A DNA stretch of 64,000 nt, from contig NZ_VEED01000009.1 in NCBI RefSeq assembly GCF_007678255.1, positions 162,808 through 226,807 on the forward strand, read 5' to 3'. Made by a program: the position numbers and the translations under genes. The notes under the pieces were generated by a model. The model was not told where the DNA came from and searched no databases. It saw nothing but the letters and a program-made list of their open reading frames with translations. Within the stretch, counting starts at the first letter, position 1; every line of letters starts with the position of its first letter. The stretch comes from Bacillus sp. X1(2014) (GTDB taxonomy: Bacteria > Bacillota > Bacilli > Bacillales_B > DSM-18226). Positions 47,541 to 56,243 of this stretch are shown piece after piece.

Positions 47541-47555
47541 AAATAGAATCTATTT
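47541..47555. promoter_or_regulatory. Palindrome in the dpdA leader
   Basis: AAATAGAATCTATTT is a 15-bp palindrome around one central base, between the promoter and the ribosome site. A possible operator. Confidence 0.4.
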
Positions 47556-47591
47556 GTTTTTATAAAGAAACATAATAGGAATAAATTATAT

Positions 47592-47620
47592 CTTATAATA
47601 GTGATGATTCCAATAGTCAA
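47592..47620 (-). promoter_or_regulatory. dpdA promoter
   Basis: Minus strand: -35 TTGACT (47615-47620), 17-base spacer, -10 TATAAG (47592-47597), followed by a further TATAAT three bases on. About 65 bases before the dpdA start. Confidence 0.7.
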
Positions 47621-47681
47621 TAAAATGGTAAGAACAATTCTTTTTCATAACATAAAAAGCAGATAGCTCTCATCTGTAACT

Positions 47682-48074
47682 CTACTCTTTCGTTTTATAT
47701 AATAAAAATGTTTTTTTCCTTTTCAAATGATTTAAAAAATGTCTACAACCCAATTTTTCCCCATTCTCTAATTCCTGCAAACTTACAAAGGCAATTTTCT
47801 TTTCTTTGAATAGGTTTTGTGAGTAATGGTTTAAATTCTTCATAAATTTAGGATCTTTATTATCCATTATTCCATTTGGGAGAATTATTCTGAAATGATA
47901 CTCATTTCGGTTGTGATAAGTCAAAAATCGACATAATTTCAAGTTGCCTTGATGGAGATGAAGATTTAAGAATGGTAATAGCCCCGTATTGATAATGCCC
48001 ACGAAAATAATTTGTGAAATAGAACTTGATATGTGGTCAGTCATTTGTTGGATGGTACCATTTTGCCTGAACAT
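47682..48074 (-). CDS. Hypothetical protein, possibly a truncated gene
   Basis: A 130-residue protein with an ATG preceded by GAGG at five bases. The sequence LKLCRFLTYHNRNEYHFRIILPNG looks like the C-terminal part of a larger alpha/beta protein. No domain recognised. Same strand as dpdA, 62 bases upstream of its promoter. It could be the 3' remnant of a gene of which the rest is gone. Confidence 0.4.
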   Translation of the reverse strand: MFRQNGTIQQMTDHISSSISQIIFVGIINTGLLPFLNLHLHQGNLKLCRFLTYHNRNEYHFRIILPNGIMDNKDPKFMKNLNHYSQNLFKEKKIAFVSLQELENGEKLGCRHFLNHLKRKKTFLLYKTKE

Positions 48075-48555
48075 GGTTGCCTCGATCTAGCAAGTGGATT
48101 CCAAGATAACGAATAAGTTTACATAATAATATTATTTTATTTAAAACAAAATCAGCACACCCCAAAACGGTGTCAATTAGCAATATCTGACACACCTGGA
48201 TTGTCTGCCACCAAACATGTGAAAAGAGTTCTGAACATACGTACTAATGTTTATTCTTTTATCGTTAATCTTTTATCGGAAATCATTAAATTTCTAATCC
48301 TGGGTAGTGGGTAGTTTCTTATCATCATGTATTTAACGTCGTCACCAAAAGGTTGTAAAAATCTGACTCCCAGATTAACGCTTTAGGTTTAAATTGATAG
48401 AGTTCACCCCCATGCCGAAGTTTGAAATCCTTATTGATATCAAAATCATCTTATTGAAGGGTAATCATATTATTTCAGATAATACGACAAGCACGAAGTC
48501 AAGATAAGCGATATTCATACATAAAGCCCCACTGATTGCTGTGGCTAATTTATTT
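48075..48555. other. Non-coding stretch
   Basis: No gene supported. A short inverted repeat, GGTGTCA...TGACAC (48169-48193), and the motif CACACCCCAAAACGGTGTCA could be leftovers of an insertion-sequence end. Confidence 0.35.
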
Positions 48556-48723
48556 CTACTGACTTTCCTCCATTAGTATTTCATCTATAAATATTTTCAG
48601 TTTATAAAGAGCCATTTCCTTCGCAGCTTCCCGCGTGCTGCCGTAACAATTCCAAACCGCTCGATCTCCGTCACTTGCCATTGCAACATATCCGTCCTCT
48701 TCAGCAACCCAAACCCTTACCAT
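48556..48723 (-). CDS. Small hypothetical protein
   Basis: A 55-residue protein from the ATG at 48723 (MVRVWVAEEDGYVAMASDG). The alternation VWVAEEDGYVAMA...REAAKEMALYKLKIFIDE suggests a small beta-beta-alpha fold like HicB or UPF0150 relatives, but no partner HicA gene is seen. GGAAAGAG is a weak ribosome site. Confidence 0.5.
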   Translation of the reverse strand: MVRVWVAEEDGYVAMASDGDRAVWNCYGSTREAAKEMALYKLKIFIDEILMEESQ

Positions 48724-48888
48724 TATGCGATTCTCTTTCCGGAATTGTAGCACCGATCATTACCTCGCTTTCCTATGTTAAGACTTCCATAGATTACGGG
48801 CTAGTTCCTGCAAGTAATTGCAACACCTTTGTGAAAACGGATAGTTGTTAATTATATCAAAGTTGAAGAAGTCAGCAAAAATATAATA

Positions 48889-49110
48889 TTATTTGTGATG
48901 CTTCCCATTATAATGCCATCTTCCGTTCTCAATTTCCGGCAAAATGCTCGATATGTAATCCTTTAATACCTCCTGCAGCTCATCCTTTTCAAGCTCATCC
49001 AGCGTGAAGTAAATAATTTGTGGAGCTGCCGTATCCATCACTTGGACTTGAATTTGTGATTGACCTTTTAAATTAGTAACTTTTCTTGTAAGCATAATTT
49101 GATATGACAT
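48889..49110 (-). CDS. Small hypothetical protein
   Basis: A 73-residue protein (MSYQIMLTRKVTNLKGQSQI...) with AAAGGTGA before the ATG. No domain recognised. It may be co-expressed with the preceding 55-residue gene, about 165 bases downstream on the same strand. Confidence 0.5.
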   Translation of the reverse strand: MSYQIMLTRKVTNLKGQSQIQVQVMDTAAPQIIYFTLDELEKDELQEVLKDYISSILPEIENGRWHYNGKHHK

Positions 49111-49363
49111 AGAATCACCTTTGAATCATTATATCAAACATACGTTCCAATGATTAAAAAACTTATATCGCTAAAATTGATTGACATATAATTAAAGCAA
49201 TTAAAATAGTGAATGTAGGACTTACTACATACTAGGCTGTTGGAACCTTTTCACACTTTCGGTCATACAAACCCACATAAATCACTGGTTATACATAAAT
49301 AGCAAGAAGCAACAGTTTCCTAAACTGTAAGACAGGATATGGAATCCCTTTTGGTAAGTATTT

Positions 49364-49409
49364 AATAACCATGTAAAATTAACCTTTCGGTGGTTTTACA
49401 TGGTTATTT
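49364..49409. terminator. Long bidirectional hairpin
   Basis: AATAACCATGTAAAA pairs with TTTTACATGGTTATT, with an inner CC/GG pairing around TTTCGG. It stands between the comK-like gene and the small genes, and probably ends transcription from the comK side. Confidence 0.7.
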
Positions 49410-49565
49410 AACATTTTAATACTAAAGTAACATTATGAAGTTCTTTCAAAGTATTTAATTTAATCGTTTTAATCTGACTTTATCTCTAAATAAATTATTT
49501 GATGAAAAACTACATAAAAAGTAAAGATTCATTCCATTACGTGATCGCCCAAATAATAATTCATC

Positions 49566-50117
49566 CTATTTAAAAAAGGAACATTTATTAGCCTTAGAAT
49601 CCTCACTAATATAAAACCCTTTTTGAGATTCAAAGTTATTCATTAATTGGCTACAGCTGTTTTTTATAATCAAATCTCTTAAATCTTTTGCTATTTGAAC
49701 CCTATTGATAAAAGCACTTTTCCTCATATCTATCTCGACGATATGTCCGTAGCTTGTATACACTATAGTTTTTCGAATTCCAAGACATTGCATATTTTTT
49801 ATATGTATTAGTGAAAACCAGATACAATCTCTCTTTTTTAGGGATTTTGTTGGAAGTAGATAAATACCTAGTCGTGAATTAATGGTAAGTGGATACATAT
49901 ACAATTGACCCAGAAGATTTTTAGAACTATTTAATGACCCACGAAGATTAGATCCTACAAGTAATAAATTTGCATCAATTACTTGGGATGGAGTCAAATC
50001 TACCAGAAAAGTTTCTTCCCCATCTATCACTCTTGTTATAAGGTTACCATTATAATCATACTCTCCTGTCAACAAGACAGTCTTTTCATTAATCAAATAA
50101 TCTTCTCTTATTTTCAT
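49566..50117 (-). CDS. ComK-family competence regulator-like protein
   Basis: A 183-residue protein from the ATG at 50117 (MKIREDYL), with AGAGGG upstream. It aligns by eye with Bacillus ComK: a GNLITRVIDGEETFLVDLTPSQVID block, then LLVGSNLRGSLNSSKNLLG (ComK: FFGSSYAGRKAGTYEV), a YLLPT segment, CIWFSLIHIKN (CGWISHVHVK), and SYGHIVEIDM. ComK binds AT-boxes as a tetramer and turns on competence genes. Its leader contains nested hairpins that look like an attenuator. It could be the second ComK type common in Bacillaceae rather than the main regulator. Confidence 0.75.
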   Translation of the reverse strand: MKIREDYLINEKTVLLTGEYDYNGNLITRVIDGEETFLVDLTPSQVIDANLLLVGSNLRGSLNSSKNLLGQLYMYPLTINSRLGIYLLPTKSLKKRDCIWFSLIHIKNMQCLGIRKTIVYTSYGHIVEIDMRKSAFINRVQIAKDLRDLIIKNSCSQLMNNFESQKGFYISEDSKANKCSFFK

Positions 50118-50158
50118 AAGTAACCCTCTTTCTAAGGTTAAATATTGATTTATTTCTG

Positions 50159-50190
50159 AAAAAGGGTATACTAACAAAGTTGGTATACCC
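50159..50190 (-). terminator. Intrinsic terminator in the comK leader
   Basis: Minus strand: GGGTATAC, loop CCAACTTTGTTA, GTATACCC, then TTTTT. A perfect 8-bp stem located before, not after, the comK-like gene, hence a likely attenuator. Confidence 0.6.
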
Positions 50191-50275
50191 GACAGAATTA
50201 ATCCTCGGAAACTGTCTTGCCGGACTACTGACCGAGGGTTTTTCTTTTAAGTTCCTTATTTCCCATACCTCCTTT
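50191..50275 (-). promoter_or_regulatory. Attenuator-like leader with short leader ORF
   Basis: Minus-strand RNA contains a 13-codon ORF (50266-50225, MGNKELKRKTLGQ, ribosome site unusually close), then CCCTCGG pairing with CCGAGG, which competes with GACAG/CTGTC, before the terminator at 50159-50190. A TATAAT box at 50290-50295 fits the start of this RNA. Such alternative pairing suggests regulated read-through. Confidence 0.45.
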
Positions 50276-50299
50276 TTACAGTAACTATTATTATAGTTT

Positions 50300-50831
50300 A
50301 TTAACTTTAAATTATCCCTGGACTCATACCTTCTAATGTATAAAACCTTAATTCGAAAGTTCCACATTATCCCACTCGACAATATTATAGGTAATTCGAC
50401 ACATGAAAGTAAATTGTTATTTTGGAGTCTAATTCATTTAATTCTATCCCAATTTAATGACGGATTTCTCCTTTCTATTAGAATCTTTACAACCTTTCAT
50501 TATTTAAGTATAATAAATAGCTTTTAAAATATTGGATGCATTTTCAGAGTGTTTTTTTATAAAATTTTTATATTTTATTAAGATAATTTGTTTTTATAAA
50601 ATTAAGATCAATATTCTATAAAAATATACTTAATTTTTAACTAAATGTTCAAAATTCAAGAATTATACATATTTAGGAATTCTCAAGATTTTGCTCGAAT
50701 CACATGCTGATTTGTATGTGTACTTTTTTTGTTGCTGTGATTTTCTCTGTGATTTGTATTCATGTTCACTAGGATAGTTAGTCATGTACATATTTAACTA
50801 GTTACGGTTCTGTCCCTCCTCACAGTCATCC
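50300..50831. other. AT-rich non-coding stretch
   Basis: No supported gene. Very AT-rich with multiple A/T tracts. It may include binding sites for a ComK-like regulator (A-tract N5 T-tract pairs), but none is distinctive. Confidence 0.4.
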
Positions 50832-51251
50832 TCACTTCTGAAAATACCCCGCTATAGCAGGAACACTTTCGAATTCCTTCCTCATGTCCCGAAACGAAAT
50901 CCCATCATTTCCTCTATCGATCTGGTAATCTAGAGAATATTCATGACAGTTCAATGGGTTTTGATTAAATGTTTTACAATAGAATTGTATGGCTTCTTGC
51001 TTGTTGGCTGCAAAGATAAAGACAAAATCCTTCTGGTTCATCTTCAGTGAGTAGATTCCCACTTTATGAAAACCTAATACATTGTTTTGAATCAATTCCT
51101 TTACTTTCTGATGGTCCGCTTGTTCTAAGTCTTTTATGGAAAAATCGTCATCCAAAGAAATTTTCTTCTCTGCAAGTAAATGGTAGATGTAATGGGCTAA
51201 TGTTGATTCTTCATAACGGAAACAATCCATGTAAAGATCTTTCACACTCAT
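50832..51251 (-). CDS. Hypothetical protein downstream of the DnaB-like helicase gene
   Basis: A 139-residue protein from the ATG at 51251 (MSVKDLYMDCF), with GAGGTG ten bases upstream. It contains KVGIYSLKMNQKDFVFIFAANKQEAI, an alpha/beta pattern seen in small phage proteins. It lies 62 bases after the helicase gene and is likely in the same operon. Function unknown. Confidence 0.55.
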   Translation of the reverse strand: MSVKDLYMDCFRYEESTLAHYIYHLLAEKKISLDDDFSIKDLEQADHQKVKELIQNNVLGFHKVGIYSLKMNQKDFVFIFAANKQEAIQFYCKTFNQNPLNCHEYSLDYQIDRGNDGISFRDMRKEFESVPAIAGYFQK

Positions 51252-51313
51252 GTGATTCACACCTCGTTAATATGATTTTATCAGCGAAATAGCGGTCATT
51301 CCCCAGTTGGATT

Positions 51314-52558
51314 CTATTCCTTCTGTTCCTCAATTCTCCCTGTATGCTGGTTGTAATTGACTGCGACGCTTCCAACTGGACCATTTCGGTTTTTCGAAAC
51401 AATGATTTCAAGAGATGTATTCTGAGATTGCTTGTTATAATACACTTCACGATACAGGAACAAAATAACATCGGCGTCCTGTTCTACACTCCCCGATTCT
51501 CGGATATCAGACATCATTGGCTTTTTATCGGCTCTGGATTCTACCGAACGATTGAGCTGCGCCAAACAAATAACGGGGCAATTAAAATCCTTCGCCAGCG
51601 TTTTAAGAGATTTCGATATTTCCGTCACTTGCAGGTGGGAATTTCCACCGTAGGATTGACCACAATGGATGAGCGTTAAGTAATCGATAAAAATGATTGG
51701 TTTTTTGTACGGGAATTGATGGATCATTTTTCGTGTTTTGGCTCTCATTTCGGCTATACTTTGGCCAGATCCATCAAAAATTTGCATATGGGTTTCAGAG
51801 AGTAGACCCATCACATCAGACCAATTATTTTTTTGTTCTTGATTTAGCCTTCGTTTCGGATCCCGCATTTTACTTCGATTGAAGTTTCCTGTCGAAGCAA
51901 TCAGTCGAGAGGTGATTAATCTTTCTGGCATTTCCAGAGAAAATACCAGCGGCAGATACCCAGCCCAGCCCGACATTTTGGCAAAATGAAGCATCACATC
52001 GGTTTTTCCCATCGATGGTCTAGCGGCGATAATCGTCACTTCCCCATCTTGAAACCCTCCCGTCAAATTATCGAGCTTTTGGATTCCTGTTGTTGCGGTT
52101 ATCAACTCTTTTTGATCCTCCCAAGGTGCCTCAAAGATATCTGACAACGCCTGTGTTAACGACGTGTGATCCTCCACTTTTAATTGGTTAATTTTATCCA
52201 ATTCAGAAATGACTTTCGCAATCTCCCAATCCTTCATGGTTGCCAAAGTTAAGATGTTCCTTTTTTCTCGCTCCTTCCACAAATCAAGGATTAGCTTCTC
52301 CGTATTGTCGAACTTCTCGAGGTCAGCATAGGCTAACAACTCGGAAAGATAGGACATTCCGCCAAAGGATTCAAGGTCAGGCATGGTGGTAAAGGTGATT
52401 AAATCAATATTCCTGCCAGCCTGGGTTAAATCCAGCATCCTCCGCATGATTTCTTTATGCCGGATACTTTCCAGCTGTTCAGGCTTAATTACCGTATCCT
52501 TGAGTAAGTACTCCGCCTTCATTAGGCTTCCTAAAAATGCTTTTTCCGCCATACTCAC
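51314..52558 (-). CDS. DnaB-family replicative helicase
   Basis: A 414-residue RecA-type hexameric helicase with a GTG start overlapping the previous stop by 4 bp and AGGTGA upstream. The N-terminal DnaB domain begins EKAFLGSLM; the ATPase has ARPSMGKT, FSLEMPERL, IFIDYL, LAQLNRSVESR, RESGSVEQDADV and ends with VSKNRNGPVG, all DnaB hallmarks. It is shorter than the chromosomal helicase (about 450 residues). With the DnaD-like gene before it, it looks like a prophage or integrated-element replication pair rather than the housekeeping gene. Confidence 0.88.
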   Translation of the reverse strand: MSMAEKAFLGSLMKAEYLLKDTVIKPEQLESIRHKEIMRRMLDLTQAGRNIDLITFTTMPDLESFGGMSYLSELLAYADLEKFDNTEKLILDLWKEREKRNILTLATMKDWEIAKVISELDKINQLKVEDHTSLTQALSDIFEAPWEDQKELITATTGIQKLDNLTGGFQDGEVTIIAARPSMGKTDVMLHFAKMSGWAGYLPLVFSLEMPERLITSRLIASTGNFNRSKMRDPKRRLNQEQKNNWSDVMGLLSETHMQIFDGSGQSIAEMRAKTRKMIHQFPYKKPIIFIDYLTLIHCGQSYGGNSHLQVTEISKSLKTLAKDFNCPVICLAQLNRSVESRADKKPMMSDIRESGSVEQDADVILFLYREVYYNKQSQNTSLEIIVSKNRNGPVGSVAVNYNQHTGRIEEQKE

Positions 52559-53574
52559 CAGTCTTCACCTGCCGTAAGATCGAAGTCATATCCGCTTGGA
52601 ATATCTCTTCCTCGAGGAAAGAAATCCTTCGATTGCCAATTATTTTGTACAGGCTTCCGGCTCTCAATATAGGAATCAATTTCTTCTACGGACAGTAAAG
52701 ATTCATTTTCCCAGTTTTTCAGAATACCAACCACATAGGTCAGTCTTCGCTTGTTATTGGCACAGGCAATATTCATCGCTTTTAAAATCACCGCTTTGGG
52801 CTGTAAAAATTTAGAATCATCTAACCAGGCTAACAGCTGCTGTTTCCCATTCATGTTACTAAAACCAAATCCATTGTTATCCCAAAACTCTACAATTTCT
52901 TTCACATCTACAAGTTTTTGATGATTATGTAAGGTATGGTCACTATCTGGATTACTCTCCATTTGGGAGTAAAGAACTTCTTGTTGTTTATCTTTTTCTT
53001 TATCTTCTTCTTTATCTTCATCTTTATCTTCTTCTTGTCCACGTATCGTATCTGGATTGGTCGACGTATCGTCAATCACATTGCATTCTGTATTTAGATC
53101 GTTATCATTCTGAACTTCGTCACTATCTTTCTTGCCGAAAGTAAACTCTTCTTTTTTACAAAAAGATTCATAAAGGCTGCGGAATTCCTGTTTTTGAATC
53201 AACTCTGAAACATACTGAATTAATGAAACATCCTTGACTGCTTTTAATTCGGAGATAATACAATCCATCATTGGTTTCCCAGCTTTATCAAAGTTATTTT
53301 CTCCCCAGTTTTTAATGGCAAGTTCTCTCGTTTCAGGATTGTAGCGAATCAGCTGGTGATGCGTGATGAATCGTTCCATTAATGAATGAACACTTTCAAT
53401 GGAATAGCCCATATCAAAGGCCATCTGTTTTTTCGTAATCTGATAGATTCCAATTTGAGTAGTACGCTGATTCGTTAAAAGATATAAATAAAAGTATCTG
53501 TCCTCTGGTGTCATTTCCTCCGAAACCATTGGATCCATCCAAAAATCCATTCGCACTTTTCTAAACTTTGCCAT
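52555..53574 (-). CDS. DnaD-like replication initiation protein
   Basis: A 339-residue protein from the ATG at 53574 (MAKFRKVRMDFW). The N-terminal winged helix (PEDRYFYLYLLTNQRTTQIGIYQI) is of the DnaD/DnaB2 type. A low-complexity acidic repeat (EDKDEDKEEDKEKDK) coded by repeated TCTTTATCTTCT words links to a C-terminal DnaD domain with WDNNGFGFSN...LTYVVGILKNW, the YxxxIxxxW motif. It recruits helicase to replication origins in phages and plasmids. Coupled to the downstream helicase gene by a 4-bp overlap. Confidence 0.82.
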   Translation of the reverse strand: MAKFRKVRMDFWMDPMVSEEMTPEDRYFYLYLLTNQRTTQIGIYQITKKQMAFDMGYSIESVHSLMERFITHHQLIRYNPETRELAIKNWGENNFDKAGKPMMDCIISELKAVKDVSLIQYVSELIQKQEFRSLYESFCKKEEFTFGKKDSDEVQNDNDLNTECNVIDDTSTNPDTIRGQEEDKDEDKEEDKEKDKQQEVLYSQMESNPDSDHTLHNHQKLVDVKEIVEFWDNNGFGFSNMNGKQQLLAWLDDSKFLQPKAVILKAMNIACANNKRRLTYVVGILKNWENESLLSVEEIDSYIESRKPVQNNWQSKDFFPRGRDIPSGYDFDLTAGEDW

Positions 53575-53777
53575 CTTCAACCACTGCCTTTCTTCTAATA
53601 AAGTTCCTTCATATTTCATATAGAAAGAAATGAAGAAAAAGGTCATAGTATTTTCACTAGAATGTGAATTTTTTATGACACTCTTTCCATCTCCATGTCC
53701 TTTACGCGGGATTTAGGTGAAAACCCATATCCTTTGCTCTTCTACGATATCGAGTTTGGCAGGGTAATGCGAATCAC

Positions 53778-53844
53778 CAAATTTCAAATTTGAGGGCATT
53801 TTTGATGCTTAAACGCCAAAAAACGCCTCCAAATTTGAAATTTG
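53778..53844. repeat. Long inverted repeat upstream of the DnaD-like gene
   Basis: CAAATTTCAAATTTGAGG at 53778 pairs with CCTCCAAATTTGAAATTTG ending at 53844, with one bulged base and a loop of about 30 bases. It is made of CAAATTTG words. May be a replication or regulatory structure. Confidence 0.6.
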
Positions 53845-53905
53845 AACGCGTTTTTTGATGTTTTGATGATTTTTTAGCTTATTTTTTGTAAAGGCGTGTA
53901 TTGTT
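53821..53905 (+). repeat. Repeat copy A, shared with 62003-62083
   Basis: CTCCAAATTTGAA ... GCG-TTT-TTGATGTTTTG-TGATTTTT-GCTTATTTTTTGTAAA is found again at 62003-62083 in the same orientation with about 80% identity by eye. Each copy lies before a plus-strand gene. Confidence 0.65.
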
Positions 53906-54069
53906 CTTATTTCATATAAAAATAACTGTTCTTCTGTTTTTTTTAATGGCTCTGATATAATCATCCGACTTGAAATTTTAATTCACAGCTAACTTCAGTT
54001 GCAAGGTTCATAGTAAGTGTATTTTTTTATTTTTTTAAGTCATCCTATTTTTATATAGGAGGCGAAATT

Positions 54070-54303
54070 ATGGAAAAACGTCAAGAATCTGTCATCGCCG
54101 TACGCAAGAATGGAGATGACGATATTATTGAATTAAAGTTGTCAAACGGTCGGGTTGTTGATTACAAAGAAGCACAACAAATGGCAAAGAGTGGGATGAT
54201 TGTTAACGTAAATGTTTTCAAGGGTGGCGACGGCGAGGAACATCTTCGGAGCAATCCGGATGGGGATTCGACCAACAATCTTGATAACCTGCCACAGTTC
54301 TAA
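54070..54303 (+). CDS. DUF3892 domain-containing protein
   Basis: A 77-residue protein with AGGAGGCGAAATT before the ATG. The pattern VIAVRKNGDDDIIELKLSNGR...YKEAQQMAKSGMI...GGDGEEHLRSNPD...NNLDNLPQF is that of DUF3892, a small beta-rich domain of unknown function frequent in Bacillaceae. A short inverted repeat (CCTAT...ATAGG) touches the ribosome site. Ends in a strong terminator. Confidence 0.82.
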   Translation: MEKRQESVIAVRKNGDDDIIELKLSNGRVVDYKEAQQMAKSGMIVNVNVFKGGDGEEHLRSNPDGDSTNNLDNLPQF

Positions 54304-54333
54304 CGGAAATATAAGTAACACAATAATCAGCAT

Positions 54334-54373
54334 AAAAAAATGCTCAGTGTATATAAACTCTGAGCATTTTTTT
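54334..54373 (+). terminator. Terminator after the DUF3892 gene
   Basis: AAATGCTCAG pairs with CTGAGCATTT with A- and T-tracts on either side; works in both directions. Confidence 0.85.
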
Positions 54374-54498
54374 ATATCGGCTTATTGAACTAAAGCACCC
54401 CGTGTAGCCACCCATGCAGAAGAGCTGCACTACAAAGAATAAAAATGATTCAGAACTGTCAATACTGATACTGCCTTAATCCAGCCAAGCTATTGATA

Positions 54499-54957
54499 TT
54501 AGTTGTTATTTTTAATTAAAATTTGGTTGTTAATATGATGTTCCATATGTTCAAGGTAGTCCTGTATAAGCCAGTCTAAAGTTTTTTGATGGTTATTCCC
54601 AATATCACAAAGATAAGATAATTTCTCGGCAGGAATTTTGATAAGTATATTTATGATTTGATAATTTAGTGTTTGAAAGAGAGTTAGTATTTCATCAAGT
54701 GGTCTTTCTTGATAATTCTGAACTACCACCCATTCTTCTTGATTATACGACTGGATAAAATAAGGTTGTTCTTCATATTGAATTTTTACAAACCTCTCAA
54801 TATTATTTATTGCAGAGTCACAAAGATGTCCTAATATCTCTTTTTTAGACCATTTATTTGGTGATGGTCGATTAGATATTTCTGTTTCTGACATTGCATT
54901 GTATTCTTTTGGTAATGAGCGTATCCAGTGGTTTATTCTATTAATTACATTCTCCAT
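54499..54957 (-). CDS. DinB-family protein
   Basis: A 152-residue protein from the ATG at 54957 (MENVINRINHW) with GGGAG seven bases before. Four-helix-bundle DinB pattern: PSPNKWSKKEILGHLCDSAINN and, near the end, QDYLEHMEHHINNQ, which supply the metal-binding histidines. These are thiol-linked metal-dependent transferases or hydrolases of unknown substrate. Confidence 0.82.
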   Translation of the reverse strand: MENVINRINHWIRSLPKEYNAMSETEISNRPSPNKWSKKEILGHLCDSAINNIERFVKIQYEEQPYFIQSYNQEEWVVVQNYQERPLDEILTLFQTLNYQIINILIKIPAEKLSYLCDIGNNHQKTLDWLIQDYLEHMEHHINNQILIKNNN

Positions 54958-55048
54958 CCTTTTTCTCCCATTCAAAATTTTTGTAAACAATATTCGTCTA
55001 ATAACCTTAATTACCCTTTCTTCTAATAAAATTAATGGTTATAACTGC

Positions 55049-55468
55049 TTAAATCAACTTCTTTTCTAAATAATACTGTTTAAATCCTTTTGGGTGATCA
55101 TCTACTATCCCAACTACATTAAATCCTAACTTTTGATAAAAGTTTGGTGCCTGGAAGCTAAAAGAATCTAATAGTATTAGACGGCAATTATTTTTTCTTG
55201 CCGTTTTTTCAATATGATTTATTAACTCTTTACCATAACCTCTACCTCTTAATGAAGGATCCACCCATAGATAGTCAATATATAAATGGTGCCAGAATAT
55301 CCTTCCAGTAATCCCCCCAACTATTTTTTCATCATCATTTCTAAGTATATGGCTAACATTTATTGTTGTTTGTTTTACTTCATCAGGTAGCTTCGAAAGG
55401 TTATATTCAATTACTTTTTTTCTAATATAATCACTATCTTCATGTATCCATTCCTTTGAAATTTCCAT
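55049..55468 (-). CDS. GNAT-family N-acetyltransferase
   Basis: A 139-residue protein from the ATG at 55468 (MEISKEWIHEDS) with GGAGGAG upstream. The acetyl-CoA binding motif is DYLWVDPSLRGRGYGKELI, followed by ILLDSFSFQAPNFYQKLGF. A lone gene with no specific substrate hint. Confidence 0.88.
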   Translation of the reverse strand: MEISKEWIHEDSDYIRKKVIEYNLSKLPDEVKQTTINVSHILRNDDEKIVGGITGRIFWHHLYIDYLWVDPSLRGRGYGKELINHIEKTARKNNCRLILLDSFSFQAPNFYQKLGFNVVGIVDDHPKGFKQYYLEKKLI

Positions 55469-55552
55469 AATTCTCCTCCGCATGATAATAATCAAAAATA
55501 AAACCTTTATAATATATTACCTTCTTTAACAATTAAGTTCCTTTTTTAACAA

Positions 55553-55735
55553 AACTGCTTCGTAGTTCAACAAGAAAAAGTTGTCTCAATGACTGTTCAG
55601 ATCTTAAACACAAGCTCCTGTTAGCTTAAATACAATTCATCACACTTCTTAAGATAACCTGCACAATAGTTCAAAAAGAAAAAGGCTACCGATAAAGGCT
55701 ACCGATTTTGGCAACCATTTCTTAAAGAAAGCCCC
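55553..55735. repeat. Interspersed repeat, copies 1 and 2
   Basis: AACTGCTTCGTAGTTCAACAAGAAAAAG and, about 110 bases on, CCTGCACAATAGTTCAAAAAGAAAAAGGCTACCGAT, the latter with a tandem duplication of GGCTACCGAT. First members of a family seen about ten times up to 61 kb: TTCAACTAAACTGCxCCxGTTAGTxxAAxAAGAAAAA, a GC-rich hairpin, then a similar half. Confidence 0.55.
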
Positions 55736-55927
55736 CTTTAGTCTCACAAGGGAAAAATTTTTAAATTGAAAAGGATATTTGTTAAATTATTAACTTAGAA
55801 TATTCCTTAAAAGTTTCAGTTATAAAAGTTTAATTCGTTCTTCCATTTACCTGATTACATTACTTGCAAAAACAAGAATAAGAAGTGGGGCATGACATAA
55901 ACTATGCTAAAAAGGAGAGTGTATATC

Positions 55928-56074
55928 ATGGATGAAAAGGGTTTAAAACAGAACGTTAGTAATACTTTACCTACGAATAAACAAAAAACTTTAGATATAA
56001 CAGCAAGTGTTGATGAGCTGAAAAAAGAGCATGAACCAGAGTATGTCTTTTTATATTGGGATGAATTGAGATAA
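55928..56074 (+). CDS. Small hypothetical protein
   Basis: A 48-residue polar protein, MDEKGLKQNVSNTLPTNKQK onwards, ending FLYWDELR. AAAGGAGAG lies eight bases before the ATG. No domain recognised. Followed by a hairpin at 56127-56156, so it looks like a complete small transcription unit. Confidence 0.6.
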   Translation: MDEKGLKQNVSNTLPTNKQKTLDITASVDELKKEHEPEYVFLYWDELR

Positions 56075-56126
56075 GGATCTTAAGAAGAGAAAATGAAATG
56101 GATATTGGATAGAATAAAACCAAAAT

Positions 56127-56156
56127 AAAGCAATTCTCTTTATTGAGAATTGCTTT
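56127..56156 (+). terminator. Terminator-like hairpin
   Basis: AAAGCAATTCTC pairs perfectly with GAGAATTGCTTT around six bases. Confidence 0.7.
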
Positions 56157-56243
56157 CAATCCAGTAGGATATTCAAGTAATCCACCCGTTAGTTTAAATA
56201 CATTCCTTCACAATCTTTATTTTTGTCGTTTAATAGTTGTATC

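Noticed and set aside
47525..47620. N-terminal extension of DpdA by 32 residues
   Set aside because: It would overlap the -35/-10 boxes and lacks a ribosome site, while GGAGGGG precedes the internal ATG.
48556..49110. HicA/HicB toxin-antitoxin pair
   Set aside because: The 55-residue protein has a vaguely HicB-like pattern, but the neighbour lacks the HicA GSH motif and double-stranded RNA-binding-like fold signature.
50089..50382. Minus-strand 97-residue reading frame overlapping the comK start
   Set aside because: It runs through the nested hairpins of the comK leader, has no usable start signal, and its sequence has no protein-like pattern; the leader explanation fits better.
54046..54061. 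Ribosome-site-masking hairpin of the DUF3892 gene
   Set aside because: Only a 5-bp A/T-rich stem; likely chance in such AT-rich DNA.
55971..56159. Minus-strand 62-residue frame
   Set aside because: It is antisense to the 48-residue gene with a good ribosome site and to its terminator.
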